From: Diphasiastrum complanatum
Lineage: Eukaryota > Streptophyta > Lycopodiopsida > Lycopodiales > Lycopodiaceae
Reading direction: 5' to 3'
Assembly: GCA_029204225.1 (NCBI GenBank)
Contig: CM055112.1
Location: 30,468,203-30,532,202, forward strand
DNA length: 64,000 bases
The translations under genes and the position numbers were made by a program. The first letter of the stretch is position 1, and the number at the start of each line of letters is the position of its first letter. Positions 33,900 to 46,026 of this stretch are shown here, piece by piece. The notes under the pieces are model-generated. The model was not told the origin of the DNA and made no database searches. It saw only the letters and a program-made list of their open reading frames with translations.

Positions 33900-36460
33900 C
33901 TGGGCTCTACATCAAGGGAGACATTGAGCGTGCAATAAACCAATTTGTTCAGTTGGGGAACGCTGAGCCTGTTGCATCTCTTTGTGTGCATAAGAGACCA
34001 AGTGCTCCAGTTCCGCTCACAAGCCGAAGCGGAATAGTCCTAAGAAAGGATGCAAGTGGCAAGAGCAGTGATATCAAGGGTGGATTTGCCCACCACACCC
34101 CAGCATGTGAGCAGCTCCGGTAGAAACTCGTCATTCTCACCCTAAGATCCAATGAAACACCCTTGTCTATGCTCAAAATCTAGCATCTCCTGCACAACAA
34201 GGGGCCATGACCTACAATAAGACAGGACATCAGATTCTCTAAATGAACGAGTCGTCAAAAAGCACAAACAAATCGTTGACAATTAAACGAGTGCTCGGGG
34301 AACAACCCTGACGTGGATACACATCCTGTGTGTATGTCCTCTAGTTCGGCATTTGTGCGTATGGCTCCAGACCCCACATAGGGTGAGGAACTGCGTGTAT
34401 GGGCTTGTGGAAGAAATTCCACCTGTCAAGCCACTTCTCTCGGATAGCTGACATCCTACAGAAACCAGTAAGGTAATCATTATATTGTAGGAAAAACAAT
34501 TCAAAAATGCTAAAAGCTTTCACAAAACAAATGCACCAAACAGATTACAAAAAAGGTGCACCTATGCTCATCAAAAAACGGTCGCTAAAGGGTCTCCCAG
34601 ATCCTATTATAAACTTGTGAATGAGGCAGAGTGTAGAACCCTCTCGATCCACCAACCTCAACACATGGTACACTGGCTATAGGACCTCAACCAATTGCTC
34701 AGCCTGTCACCAAAAATCATCTCCAAAACAATCCTCTGAAACCTAAGTCCAGTCAGGTCGCAGTACGATGCCACAATGTGAACTTAGGGTTGGCTGCCAT
34801 CACAATGCAGGTCGAACTCGAAGCAACCGCTCCAACACGATGAAGTGGTCGGCAAATTGTGTGAGTGCTGGCTTCTTCAAATGCCGCGGGGTATATGTCC
34901 TAAACATGGCAAGGGCCCTCTTCTTCCTGGTTACAAAACCAAGAAGATGGCACTTGATGTGGTGGAAACCCAGGGGAGGCCTCCTATGTCATGCATCAAA
35001 AGATCGACGCAGTGTGCTGCACACGGGGTCCATACTATAGTACGGTAGTCCCTCTCCAAAAGCTCACCCATAGCCACACTATTGCTGGCATTGTTGATGA
35101 CCACCTGCACCACATGTTGTGCCCCCACCTCAATGCTCATAGATGAACTCTCCAGACTCAACAACGCCATCTCGAGAGGCATCCACACCCCTGAGAAATA
35201 TTGTGCCCAACGGACATGAAACCAATATTTTGACAATAGGCATGCGCCTAATATCAGTCCACCCATCTGATAGAATAGAGTAACCATATGTGGCCTAGGC
35301 ATGTTGTATAGGGCTGAGCTCTCTCGTGATGCATGCATGCTCCGCTCTCAAATGGCAAGTACAAAGAGCCTCGTGTGTGGGGGGTTCTCCAAGTGGCATC
35401 ACAAGCTACAATCTCCCTCGTCACATCATGGAAGATGGTGGTGTCAGCCAAGGAAAACACAAGGTAGCCACTACAAAAAAACTAGCATGTAAGTCTAGTA
35501 GTTGCCTCATGGTGTGTCCGCTGCCACCCTGCAGGCACTATGGTCTGTCGATATCTGCCCGCCCTATCCTGTGTAGTTGCATGTGGTCGTGGCCTGACCC
35601 TAGGGCGTGCGTGTGCTCCACCATGTGCTCTCTCCCCAACACCTCCCATAGCTACCATAGGAACTGTCCCCTCTGCTAAACTTGGGCCACTACCCTCGGT
35701 AGGCCCTCTCCCAACTGACTCCCTTGATGGAAAAGTCTCTCTTGTAGATTATGGACTTGCTGTTGTGGCTGATGGTGGCCATGATTTGCCTACCTCTGCC
35801 GATGAAGTGTGTGATGGCCTTGCTCCTAATGGACTAGGCCATGATGGCCCTACTGCTGTTGCTGGACTAGGCTGTGATGGGCCTGCTAGTGATGAACTAG
35901 GCCGTGATGGCCATTGTGCCAATATAACCCAATTGCCCACCAATCTGTACCCTGGGTCCAGTCACTGCTGCTGCTCCTCCATATGTGCTCAGTAGGAACT
36001 CTCGCTCAGGCGCAGGAACATGCATGGGGATCTAGCCTGGTCATACCAAGCAAGTGCGCTCTGATCCTCGTCGTCGTGCTGCAAAAGGTGGCACCGCAAA
36101 ACAAGAAACACTATCTGCATGCACCAGAACCTATAAAAACCATGGTATCCCCTCCAAGAGATCCACCTCCGACCACATGCCTCGTCCTACCACAGGCATG
36201 GCTATAGAAACCTTCGAGACACTACAAAAAAGGTCAAAAAACTCAATGTGGATAAGTGGAAAAAGGGAGCTAAAACAAGCCTAGTGCCACCGAAGACATA
36301 AACCAATGGATACCTAAGACCTACCCTATAGAAACCTTCGAGACACCAACCACATGCATGCTCATAGTGACCACCTATGCATAAAGAAGCTTGGAAACAT
36401 GCAATCACTCTCTCCCTGGCAATGGTACGGCCAATCTTAGCAACATGAATCACTCAAAAT
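33900..36460 (-). mobile_element. Eroded hAT transposon with DUF659 region
   Basis: The minus strand at 35338-34931 encodes the plant hAT DUF659 core: VGAQHVVQVVINNASNSVAM, then ERDYRTIVWTPCAAHCVDLL and MHDIGGLPWV. Downstream, about 34930-34780, comes RALAMFRTYTPRHLKKPALT then FIVLERLLRVRPAL. Near 33990-33920 there is a degraded C-terminal dimerisation word (HKEMQQAQRS..EQIGLLHAQ). The 35.5-36.46 kb part is the eroded N-terminal side, and a BED finger is not recognisable. Many stops and frame changes show it is inactive. No terminal repeats or target duplication were found, so the outer limits are approximate. It is related to, but clearly older than, the hAT at 42.9-46.5 kb. Confidence 0.6.
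34931..35338 (-). pseudogene. hAT transposase fragment (DUF659 core)
   Basis: 135 codons are open. The DNAS-like word (NNASN) and the WTPCAAHC-x-DLL-x-DIG motif are the diagnostic DUF659 features of plant hAT transposases. The frame starts inside the protein (its N-terminal part of about 50 residues is not hAT-like and is frame-shifted), so it is a pseudogene fragment. Confidence 0.75.
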
Positions 36461-36639
36461 GATGCACTATAGCCTCCAAACAAAGCTTTGCTTGCAAATC
36501 CCCACCTAATCATTGTTGCCCACTTCTGAGTGCTACATTCACCTCGCAATGATCATGGCCTCCGCATAGAGTGCTCACACTACCCATTTGGACACCTATT
36601 GCTCTCTTAACAAGCTTTTTTCTCCCCAAAAAAGTGCGC

Positions 36640-36780
36640 TGGAAATGAAGCATCGCAGGCTGTATGTAAAAAATTTACAGTTCTTTTTTCAAACTGCGTT
36701 CCGGCATTCTGGAATGCTGCATTACAGAACGTGGGGTCTCGGAACGCCGTTCCGACGCAACATTGTCATGAGCCCTAATT
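36640..36780. repeat. Palindromic CGGAACG block
   Basis: Contains CGTTCCGGCATTCTGGAATG and TCGGAACGCCGTTCCGA, the latter a near-perfect palindrome, and ends GCAACATTG. The reverse complement of that end (CAATGTTGC) resembles the terminus of the 212-bp hAT-type MITE at 40.7 kb. The left end was not found, so only the repeat itself is supported. Confidence 0.5.
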
Positions 36781-37501
36781 AAAAAACATTATATTGAAAA
36801 TTTTAAGGTTTTGTATGTATGGGAAGCAGTACTTTCCGAACCAACAGGTATGCAACGGGATTATACCATTCATCGCAGCATGCTCTCCACAAATTAATGT
36901 TTAGCTACTGATGGGCACATATTTTTTAGTTTTACATGAAAGTTAGTAAAAATTTTATTTACTCTTAACTCTCAACCAAAAAAATCTTAAGATATGTGCT
37001 AAAAGAATTTCAGGTATCATTATCTACAACAAAGTAATCTAACAAATTGGACAGAATTTTACCAGCAGTGAAGAACCTTTACTGCCATTAAATTTTATTA
37101 TGGGACTTTTCTAATGTAGAATGGATTTTCGTTTCAAAGCAAATAATTTGACGGACACCGTTATGTAAGAAGATTGTGCAGGCGATGAGCATCAGCTTTC
37201 GATAAAATTTCCTAGAATAGCAACTACTAAAAGGACGCTTGATGACCAACTCCAGTGTACACTGGCAGCTATACGAGCATAGGCTCGTAACCAAAGGCTT
37301 TCTGATAGATTATGGGTTGGTCTAATTCTTTACAACCAAATGTCCCCAATCCAGCAATCACTGATAGATAAGATTAAAATGTGACCATAGCTCCATTATT
37401 GGGGCTGAAAATTTAGCATGACATAACAACATACACTGAGGAAACATGAATGGAGTTTCCTTTCAGGCTTCAGCTGTATCTCACATTCTAAATTTCCATA
37501 A

Positions 37502-37654
37502 TTAGACAGCTGCAGACAGTACTATTCTTGAAGGAATATGCCGCACCTCATCAGAATCGAGGAGGAGAGAGGGACCCGCTATGACAAACCCAATATCTCG
37601 AATAACCCTGTCAAGCCCCAAAATGGAAGCAGACCAATCAAACATATGGTTCAC
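37502..37654 (-). CDS. Probable last exon of an unrecognised gene
   Basis: After an acceptor-like CATCATAG the minus strand reads a clean 50-codon stretch. It begins VNHMFDWSAS and continues LGLDRVIRDIGFVIAGP, then LLLDSDEVRHIPSRI, ending at TAA (37502-37504). The mixed hydrophobic and charged composition and good third-position usage make it look like a real terminal exon, but I cannot name the protein. Upstream exons would lie at 37.7-40 kb. One weak candidate at 38115-38022 could not be confirmed. It could also be a processed gene remnant. Confidence 0.35.
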   Translation of the reverse strand: MNHMFDWSASILGLDRVIRDIGFVIAGPSLLLDSDEVRHIPSRIVLSAAV

Positions 37655-40470
37655 CTATGATGACTAATTGAAGCGTGTCTCATCATAACTAAAGCTTGGA
37701 AGCCAAATTTATTTTGAACTTGACCAAAGTGCATGCTATCCTTCCTGTTCTGAACACAATCATCACACTTCATCAATAAAAGGCTCTGAAAATCAAGAAA
37801 TGAACAAGCGGCCAAGGATGCAAACTATTAAAAAGATGTAGGCCCATTCCTTTGGCAGACAAGAGCAAGAGTAGCAGTTTAACAGTCGTCTACAGAGTAG
37901 AAATCATAAAGCTTGAATCAGCATTGAAAGGGAAGAAATGGATCATTGACTGATTCATCACTTAGATCATTGACAGATTTGTCAAAAATTATCACACCAA
38001 CAAGTTTTTTACTAATAAAACTTGGAGAACTCATCAATGGGCTTCATAAGCAAGGTAACGATAAAGGTTGCCTCGAGGACAATAACAGAGCTGCAAAGCA
38101 GGTACTTGGACTCAACGGATTTTTAACATGATTGGGCCAGAAGGAGAAAGTGTGAACAGGCCACTGTCATTTGTGCTACCTCTCTTGCAACTAGATTCCT
38201 CTGGGAGCACCATCATTATTCCAATGTATGTAATCATTTTGAAATTAAGTTCATGAGAAAGACAAGAAATTTGTTCCTAGGTCATGAGAACTTGTTTGCT
38301 TGGCTTATCATTCTTTCTGCCCAGCTTTAGATATCTTCACATGTCCAGCTTTTCATTATCGTACAAAAAATTTGCATAACAGAATTTTGCAGCAACATCA
38401 ATCTAATAATGAAAGGGTCGAGTGTATGGCACATCCTCCTACCCACATACCAAACTAGATATTCGCCTACTATATTACTAATGGAGAAAAACATAAATGG
38501 TATGTGCTTTATCCTGCCTAGATGATGAGATAGAGAGCATGGCACAACTTACAAGGATAGATTAAAAGAGATAAGAAAACCACAATACCAATAGAAAAAT
38601 GAAAAAGCTCAATCAGATGATGCACCTTTTCGGACTCGTTTTATTGCAAACAATGGCTTATTCTTACCCGCTCAACAGACAAAGGCTTTCCAGCTAAATT
38701 ACTCATTCTACCTCAAAAGGGTACCTAAATTACATCACCAGGAACCCCATTCAAGTTATAGCTAAGAACTTTTTGTTCTTTGAGTCACATAAACTCCTGA
38801 TAAAGACCTTTCCTACCAACCATTTCTCTTTCATCTAGGTAAAGGAAAGGCCATAATAGGGGGGGGGGGGGGGGGGGGCAGGTCATTGTCCGCACTGCAA
38901 TTTAATCTGTGACTGACATGCTAAATTCCATCTTTTCAAAATCTCGTCTTATGGAATGCACATACATCATTTGCTAATATATTTGTTTCTATACACAATG
39001 CTCTGGCCCTCGTAAAGTTAATGTGTGGGAAAATAAATTTCTTTGTTCTTTGTATTGCATAAACTCTTTAAACCAGCCATTTCTGTCTCATCTAGGCAAT
39101 TTCATCTGTGCCTAGCATGCTGACTTTCCCTTGTGTCATATCTAATTTTCATCTGTGACTTACTGATTGTTTTTCTTTTTTGCAGCACTTCTTACTGTAT
39201 GAAATGTGCATGCTCCATGTGCTCACGTATATTGGTTTCTATAAACCATGCACTGTCTCTCGAAAAGTTAATCTGCAGGAAAAGAAAGAATGTAATATTT
39301 GTGAAATTCTCTTCAGTCAAACGAATTGAGCTCAACTAGTTTCATTATCCAGTTGAACTCTTTGAGGAATTTTGGGAGGTTCCATCTGAATATATCCATA
39401 CATACTTGATTGAAAAGCCTATAATTTTGGTTTCCATAGGAGCAAGGTGAAATTTTCCTTAATCTAAGATGTATCGATGCAGTCTCAGATGAAAGAGCCT
39501 TTTATCCTTATTATCTGTCACCAGTGATTTACATGACATTGACTAGCAAAGCATGCTTGTCAATATGGCGATGCAAAACATGGTCGCTTAAGGTTGATGG
39601 ATGTGCTCTTAGGAAGAAGAATGGTACGATCGTACATCATACTATATATGTTGACATAAGACAGGTCAGCCTTTGGATTGTTAGAATTCATATGTAGACG
39701 AGTGCTGATGTATTGCATTCAAGTTACGAGAGCTCTGACTTTATGACCCTTAATATTGGGTACAACAAGCATGACGAGCTTGTTTAAAAGTAGGTCCAAG
39801 TTGGAGTTGAAGGCAAGTTCTGAAATGTTATAAGCTATAACATCTCTTGAGCTTTCCTGATTATTTTATTAATTGGTCCATAACTGTTCATAAGGTTGTC
39901 AAAAAACAACAATGACACATAATAAGGTCAATGATTAAATACTAGGTAATGGTGGAATAAAAAGTAAGAAAATACAAATGAAAGTATTGTTTTCTGACAA
40001 TGCAGAAAATAAAGGTTTCCATTTTTCAGCAAATAGATTCAGAGTACTTATTCAAGATCACTCAGCTCCTAAAGATCATCACCAGTAGAACCCCCAGATG
40101 TACAATACATTTTACAAAATTTATCACTATGATTCATAGCCCGTCCATCATTTCTCTAACAATTATTCAATCCCACTTCCATAACATTTCAAAATTTTAA
40201 GTCTTTTGGTATATTGTGTTGCTTAAGTTGCTTCAAAGTGGGGGAATCTATAATTCTGTTTTCCTTCTCCTAGAAATCTAAAATCTATAATTTATCAAAA
40301 CACTCATTATCCCTTGGGCCTACAATAGAAACATTGTTCTGGAACTTCAAATTAGGAACATTTATTGAATCGCCTTCACTAGTTTCCGATCCATAGTCAA
40401 TGGACTATTCAGAAATATCATAACACACATTCTCAACCCTCATGTTGATTAAAAACACATTCCAACATTT
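37655..40470. other. No supported gene; poly-G tract inside
   Basis: The stretch may contain introns and upstream exons of the gene ending at 37502, but none is convincing. It includes a poly-G run at 38859-38878 and two similar phrases (CATGC..CTTTCCC..CATCTGTGACT and CTGTGACTGACATGCTAAATTCC, about 38905-39170), probably an old local duplication. Confidence 0.35.
38859..38878 (+). repeat. Poly-G tract
   Basis: Twenty consecutive G. Its length is prone to sequencing error. Confidence 0.95.
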
Positions 40471-41530
40471 CTAGGACTATGTTGCTACTATAGGAAGTTC
40501 ATCCGCCATTGTGCTCATATAGCCTCACCCCTTCACAAACTCACTAAAAAGAGGGACTTGTATTGGAACAAGAAAGAGAAGAATGCCTTTGATGCTTTAA
40601 AGCACGCCCTTAGCATAGGACCTGTCTTTATCATTCCCAATCTATGTGAACCCTCTTTTGTCAAAGTAGATGCAAGTCTTGATTGCATAGGAGTAGTCTT
40701 AAACCAACAAGGCAATGTTTCACAAATCGGCGATTCGAACGAGCAATCGCAGTTCAAATCGCCTCGATTCGAATTGGAAACCTGTTCGAATCGGTTACAG
40801 AGTAAAAAAAATATTCAAAATGGCCCCAAAAACAAAAAAAATGTTCAAATCGGCCGATTCAAACATCACCTGGCCAGTTCGAACCAGTCGAATCGACCAA
40901 TTCGAACCGGTGCCCAAAACATTGCAAGAAGGCCATCTTGTAGAAAAGAGTAGAAGACTTCTACGACAATCATTATAGTATGACATAAATGAGAAAGAAC
41001 TTTTAGTTATTACACATGCCCTTAAGTTATGGAAACACTACCTAATAAGAAATGATTTCTTCGTTACGATGGATCATCAAAACCTTAAGTACTTTATCAG
41101 CCAAGAAAGACAATAAAGTTGCTGACACATTGTCAAGAGTACCCATAGTCAACCACATAGACTTTACCCCCTTCAAAGATATGCATGCCAATGACCTGGG
41201 CTTCAAACGACTTCTAGACCATAAAGACTATATCTTGAAAGATGGGTATTTATTCAAAGAGAATAAGTCATCTATACCCATGGCACTAAGAACCAAAATC
41301 TTACAAGAAAGCCACAATTCTAAAATAGAGGAATACCTTCTACACTTGAAGCTCTAGAAAGTTTATTTTATTGGTCTACAATGCATCGAGACACGAGAAA
41401 TTATGTAAATGCATGTTTGGTATGCCAATATATAAGGACAAGCGAGCGAGGATTGAAGAATCCAGGGTTACTTCATCCTTTACCTATTCCTAAATTCCCA
41501 TGGGAACATTTTTACATTCTAAAACTCCAA
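40470..41530 (+). mobile_element. Ty3/gypsy fossil, RT to integrase part
   Basis: The plus strand reads the end of gypsy reverse transcriptase and RNase H (LTKKRDLYWNKKEKNAFDAL, then FVKVDASLDCIGVVLNQQG), and further on ELLVITHALKLWKHYL and a NKVADTLSRV word. It then reads the start of the integrase region (YLFKENKSSIP..ALRTKILQESH). No LTR is visible on either side. The copy is broken with several disruptions, and carries a 212-bp hAT-type MITE insertion at 40713-40924 inside the RNase H part. Old. Confidence 0.75.
40713..40924. mobile_element. hAT-type MITE in gypsy fossil, 8-bp target duplication
   Basis: Terminal inverted repeats CAATGTTT..AAACATTG bound a 212-bp element. The flanks are CAACAAGG (40705-40712) and CAAGAAGG (40925-40932), an 8-bp duplication with one mismatch, which is the hAT signature. 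The body is filled with short palindromic words (CGATTCGAA, TTCGAATCGG, GGCCGATTC, CAGTTCGAACC) near both ends. The same TTCGAACCGG words are found near the ends of the complete hAT at 42.9-46.5 kb. Confidence 0.8.
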
Positions 41531-42919
41531 ATCTGATGTGCCAATTGGAATTTTTGGGGCCAGATTCAAATTAGAGCAATATATATAGCGTAGATGCCAT
41601 TGAGACAACAAATATTTATTTCAGCTCAAGTTCATTATAGGTGACTCTATTGCAATTTCCTCGATGTATTCACGACTTGTGATTGATTTTCATGTGGTTG
41701 TTGGAGCTTGATTTGTGAATCACAACTCACCTCTTATCATTTTTTAGCTTACATTTCGGTGAAGTCTTGTTCATAACTAATGAGGAGGAATGATAGCAAC
41801 GTAGTTACACAAGTAGGCATGGAAGGCCACCATATGTAGCAATGATAGACCGTAGAACCAGCGCCAATAGGGGTGAAAATAGTGGGAGAAATGATGGATT
41901 GTTGGACATGAGAGAAAAGGGGATTGACGGCATTGACCAACTTGTGGAGTAGAAAGTTGGGAGAAGGTGGGTAACAAAGAGAAGATGAGAATAATGAAAG
42001 CAATGAGCATGGTGGCCCAAAAAAAAGCTCCAACACTCATGAACACACATCATAGATATGGCATCACAGGATTCACATTAAAACAAAAGACATTTAAATT
42101 TTGATCGAATGGTAATGTTTTACAACAAACACCATACAACCAACATGACATTGGTTTGTTGGTCCTCCTACAAAGGCAGTCGCTAAGCATGTACTAAAAA
42201 GGTGCTCATAAACTTCAAAACCAATAAGTTGTAGAATGACAAGCTAAGAGTGTACTTAGTGTGGTTTTAGACTAGGTTGCCCAACAAGTCCCTTATTTAA
42301 AATGGATGCTTGCCACCAGTCCAAAGGTGAAATAAGGGCCTTCATCGCTTTTAGACTCACCTTGAGTTGCCATCATGTGGCACACAAGGTGGCAAGAACC
42401 CTTTGCTGATACATTTTACATAGGAGAATTGGCTAACAAGTTGAGATGCCCTTGTTGAGTTGTCGCGGGCAACTTGAGGAAAATGTGCAGTTGCATGGCT
42501 CGAATTCAAATGGGCCAACCAAGTCGACGTGGTCCATCAACACTTATAAGCCATAGTCTGAAAGAGCATATGCCCAACACGTCACTTGCTAAGGCACAAA
42601 AATGGGAGGTAAGAGCAAGGATTTAAGGCAATCAGACTTGTTGCTAGTCTAAATCTGCCCGTACACTAGTTCTATAGACCTTTCGGGTACCTTCCAAGAG
42701 ACTACCAATTAGGGTTACTAGGTCCCAAGAAGATCCATGCCTACCACTTGGTCACTGACTTAGTACGTTTCATAAATAGAACCCAATGCCAGCATTGCAA
42801 TTTCAATACCATAAAAACTGTACAAGTGATAGAAGCTTGATCAGTGCTTGCCAAAAACCTATAATTCCTTAAAAAAAGCTTACCAGATTTTTAATTCAAC
42901 TACCAAGAAAATTTTTGTA
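41531..42919. other. Intergenic, no supported gene
   Basis: Short overlapping open frames on the minus strand (about 41750-42050) have no motif. Nothing else to name. Confidence 0.4.
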
Positions 42920-42973
42920 GGTTCTCACAAGGTTGCATCAAACCGCGGTTCAAACCATCGTATCGGACGGACC

Positions 42974-42988
42974 CGGTGTGTGACATGT

Positions 42989-43053
<65 letters not shown>

Positions 43054-43080
43054 TGTGAGTGATTGTGTGTGTGTGTGATA
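42974..43080 (+). repeat. (GT)n microsatellite with imperfect flanks
   Basis: The pure GT core is about 42995-43050, extended by GTGAG and GATTGT interruptions on both sides. Confidence 0.95.
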
Positions 43081-43083
43081 TTT

Positions 43084-43260
43084 TGTGTGTGGCTAGCGGC
43101 CTATGGCACATCGGGCACGAAGAGATGGAGTTGCAGATACTGTCACCAGTCTTACACTGGAGGGCCCACACGCATCAGGGCACATTTGTTACGTTTGAGG
43201 GGGCACAAGATTGCCCCTTGCATGCATGCTCCTGACACGATACTCACATCATTGATATGT
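43084..43260 (+). pseudogene. hAT transposase, BED zinc-finger exon
   Basis: Reads GTSGTKRWSCRYCHQSYTGG, then TRIRAHLLRLRGHKIAPC. It has the C-x2-C pair followed by H-x-L..G-H..I-x-x-C, the BED finger form that opens plant hAT transposases with DUF659. The finger binds the transposon ends. A donor-like GTATGT follows at about 43262, so an intron to the next segment is likely. The upstream frame runs into the GT microsatellite, where the true start cannot be placed. Confidence 0.7.
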
Positions 43261-43500
43261 GGTATGTACATTGTAATTTGTACATTAAGTTTTCATACAT
43301 TGTATTGGCATTGCATACTTATTACTTGTTAATAGCTATTTATGTTTAATCATGAATCATGATTGTCAATTTTCAAATGATCATTCATCATTGAGGGATC
43401 ACTGCTCAGGGTTGCATCTTGCCATGAAATTTGAATTACGATCTTGGATCTTGTCTTGTGCAACACTGCAATGTGTGACTTGTCACCTGTGAACTAGGTA

Positions 43501-44720
43501 TGGTTGCACCATCATATCTGATGGTTGGAGCGATACGAGGAGGTGCCACATATTGAAATCCTGGTGTCTTCGTGCATGGGGAAGATGTTTCTCATATCCA
43601 TCGACACCTCTGGGGAGGCAATCACGAGCGAGTACATGTTCTCACACATTCGAGCTGCCATTGAGGAGGTGGGACCACAGAACGTTGTACAGGTATATAT
43701 ATTATACTATAATGGTAATTTGTAAATGTTAATGTTGAATGTTCAATGGCGATTGATTAACGAAGGATTATGGCTCACTTGAATTCGAAATTCCAAAGGC
43801 ATGCACATTGCATTGTATGGTTGTGCAGGTCGTCACCCAGGTATGCAAGTTGCAACTCAAATTTGAGTGCGCTTCTGTTGGTAAATATTTACTGTTTAGT
43901 TACTAGTATTGGCTATTGTAGTTTGCATCTTTGCGAGCACTGAATGTTCAATGTACCTACTCTTGAATGTTCAATGCAATGCATCATATTTCATGCAAGT
44001 ATTGTGTTGTCAGAAGTTAGAACTTATCACTTGTGTCCTGTGCAGGTTTGCATTTATGTTCCCAGTCCTGGAACGACTATTGAAAGTTCATCAGGGCTTG
44101 AGGCAGATGGTTGTTGTCGTTGAGTGGGCACAGTGGGGGCAATCCCAGGAGCCCAGGAGTAAGACATTCAAGCGGACTGGGCCTACAGCCCATCTACACT
44201 CTCCTGGACCTTACAGATCGAGAGGGCTGCACATTGGGCATCTTGTAAGCCTTACTAGTTAGTAGTTATTAGTAACTAGTTGGTACGAACTTGAAACTTC
44301 TAAGTTGTAACTAATGTTTGAAATTTGACTCATCATTAAATCAGTTATCATTCGACATTCATGATTGAAGATTCAAATTTCAAATGTAGTCTGTAGCATG
44401 TAGTATGTAGTATGTACTATAATTATTAATGCGGCTTCAATCTTCATTCTTGCAGGCTTGAGGAGGTCCGGCTCCTTTGGCAGAGCAGGTGAGAGTGGTT
44501 TCCTAAGCACCTGCATGCCATGGCCCACATACTCCATCCACTTTGGAGGAACGAGGAGCAGTACACAAATAGGGAGCTCAGGGATGGCTGGAATGCCTAT
44601 ATCTCCCGAGTTTATCCTGATGTACGCGAGCAAGCTAACTTGCTGGATGAGCTCCATATTTTCAGGCAGGAGACCTTGGAGTTCGCCTCTGGCCCAGCGC
44701 TTTTGAGAGATGGTAATAAA
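43501..44720 (+). pseudogene. hAT transposase, DUF659 and middle region
   Basis: 43501-43700 reads SDGWSDTRRCHIL and, after a frame change, ILVSSCMGKMFLISIDTSGE, then YMFSHIRAAIEEVGPQNVVQ, the DUF659 start. The next expected block (the DNAS and CAAHC motifs) is not present as such between 43700 and 44030. 44040-44160 reads FMFPVLERLLKVHQGLRQMV and EWAQWGQSQE. 44455-44712 reads HILHPLWRNEEQYTNRELRD, then AYISRVYPDVREQANL and FASGPALLRDG, the region before the dimerisation domain. The missing catalytic middle and one in-frame stop near 44490 argue that the transposase is inactive. Confidence 0.65.
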
Positions 44721-44746
44721 CTGACCATGGTCCATTACAATTTAAA

Positions 44747-45596
44747 CCATAGTTGCAGCGCGATTCTGAATCACGATCAGAATCACGATTCCGATTCGCG
44801 ATTCGGGATTTTCCTAGAATCGATTTTTTTTTTTTTGAAATTTTTTTAGCAGTATGGGTGTCAGATGAAAGCTCTGATCGAGGGGATTATGATTGTGTAG
44901 TTTGCCGACTGTTTCGGGTGCGAAACACCAAAAAGTGTGTTTTCACTCGGGGAGTTGGAAGGCCAAATCATGAAGAGGCCTCACCGTCGGGGCCGGGGTC
45001 TACTGGCAGCCCCCGGACCCCGCCGTTGGGGGGCGTTGCCCCCCAAACCCCCCATCGGGAGGCTACCGCCCCCCGGACCCCCCATTTCTCGGGGGGCTAC
45101 CGCCCCCCAAACCCCCCGTTTCCCGGTGGGCTATTGCCCCCCGAACCCCCTAGAGCTTCCTGCTATATAGACACTGTAGATGAAAATGCCACCGCCCCCC
45201 TGTAGATAAAAATGGGGTCCAAATGCGCGCCGAGAAGGGCCCAATATTTATGCCCCCAATTGTATGTACATTGCACTCACATCTCCAGTGAACCAATTGC
45301 AAAAGTGATCATCATCCATACAGTTGATACTCCAAACTGTAGTATTAACATTTACTGAAAACCAGAGCAAATGACAACCGGATAGCTACTGAAAATAAGA
45401 TCTGCTTGTGCCTCATCTACTGCACTTCTGAGAGGCAAAACGCTGGTTTGACCATTGATCCCCTAAACAAATTTCAGCAATAAGCTACTTTTCCAAAAAA
45501 AAAAAAAAAAAAAAAAAAATTTCTTTGCGATTCTGGGTCGCGAATCGCGACCCGCGAATCGCAGACCCAGCGAATCGCAATTCGCTGCAACTATGG
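44747..45596. mobile_element. Element A: 850-bp palindrome-rich element, CCATAGTTGC ends
   Basis: The ends CCATAGTTGCAGCG..CGCTGCAACTATGG are 14-bp perfect inverted repeats. TTTAAA flanks both sides (44741-44746 and 45597-45602). The subterminal zones are made of GAATCGCGATTC-type words (44770-44825 and 45530-45590). The interior holds a GC-rich minisatellite (about 44970-45160) with units such as GGCTACCGCCCCCC, C-rich on the plus strand and so G-quadruplex-prone on the minus strand, and an A-run near 45495-45520. The long open frame through it is an artefact of the repeat. There is no transposase. Confidence 0.8.
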
Positions 45597-45669
45597 TTTA
45601 AACTTCACATTTTACTGCACAATTACTCAATCATATTGTTGGAACTTGGTGGCAACTTGCTGCTACTAA

Positions 45670-46026
45670 CCATAGTTGCCCAGGAACGCGTTTCTGAAGA
45701 AAAACGTTTCTAGAAACACGTTTCTGGATCCTGAATCGCTGGAAAAAAAATCAGAAACCGGTCTTTAAAAATTCATAGGGATTGACAGAATCCAACAAGG
45801 ATTGCTGCACCTAAACTGGACCACATTGTAACCGAAACACTCGGCAACCTACATAAATGCGTTGCCCTTGATTACAGCTTTAATTTGATACCCATATTGC
45901 CCACAAAAATCAAAAAAATAAAATTTTAAAAAAAAAAAACGTTTCTGAGAAACGCATTCCCAAACCAAAGACGTGTTTCAGAAACGCGTTTCTGAACACG
46001 TTTCTACAAACGCTGTGCATCTATGG
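45670..46026. mobile_element. Element B: 357-bp element, CCATAG ends, GAAACGCGTTTC words
   Basis: Begins CCATAGTTGCCC and ends GTGCATCTATGG (inverted repeat CCATAGWTGC), with TACTAA on both sides (45664-45669 and 46027-46032). The subterminal zones carry GAACGCGTTTCTG, GAAAAACGTTTCTAG, AGAAACGCGTTTCTG and similar palindromes. The ends match element A but the internal palindromic word differs. Non-coding. Confidence 0.8.

Noticed and set aside
35540-35995. 151-codon plus-strand frame with GLGHDGPTAVAGLGCDGP-like repeats
   Set aside because: It lies antisense to the eroded hAT and its apparent repeats come from a short GATGGCC repeat. No supporting homology.
36508-36780. A second hAT-type MITE bounded by CATTGTTGC and GCAACATTG
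   Set aside because: The ends look related but the flanking 8-mers (CACCTAAT and TCATGAGC) do not match, and the left word is a mismatch to the right.
44753-45205. 150-codon Pro-rich open frame in element A
   Set aside because: It runs through inverted repeats and a GC-rich minisatellite. Composition explains the lack of stops.
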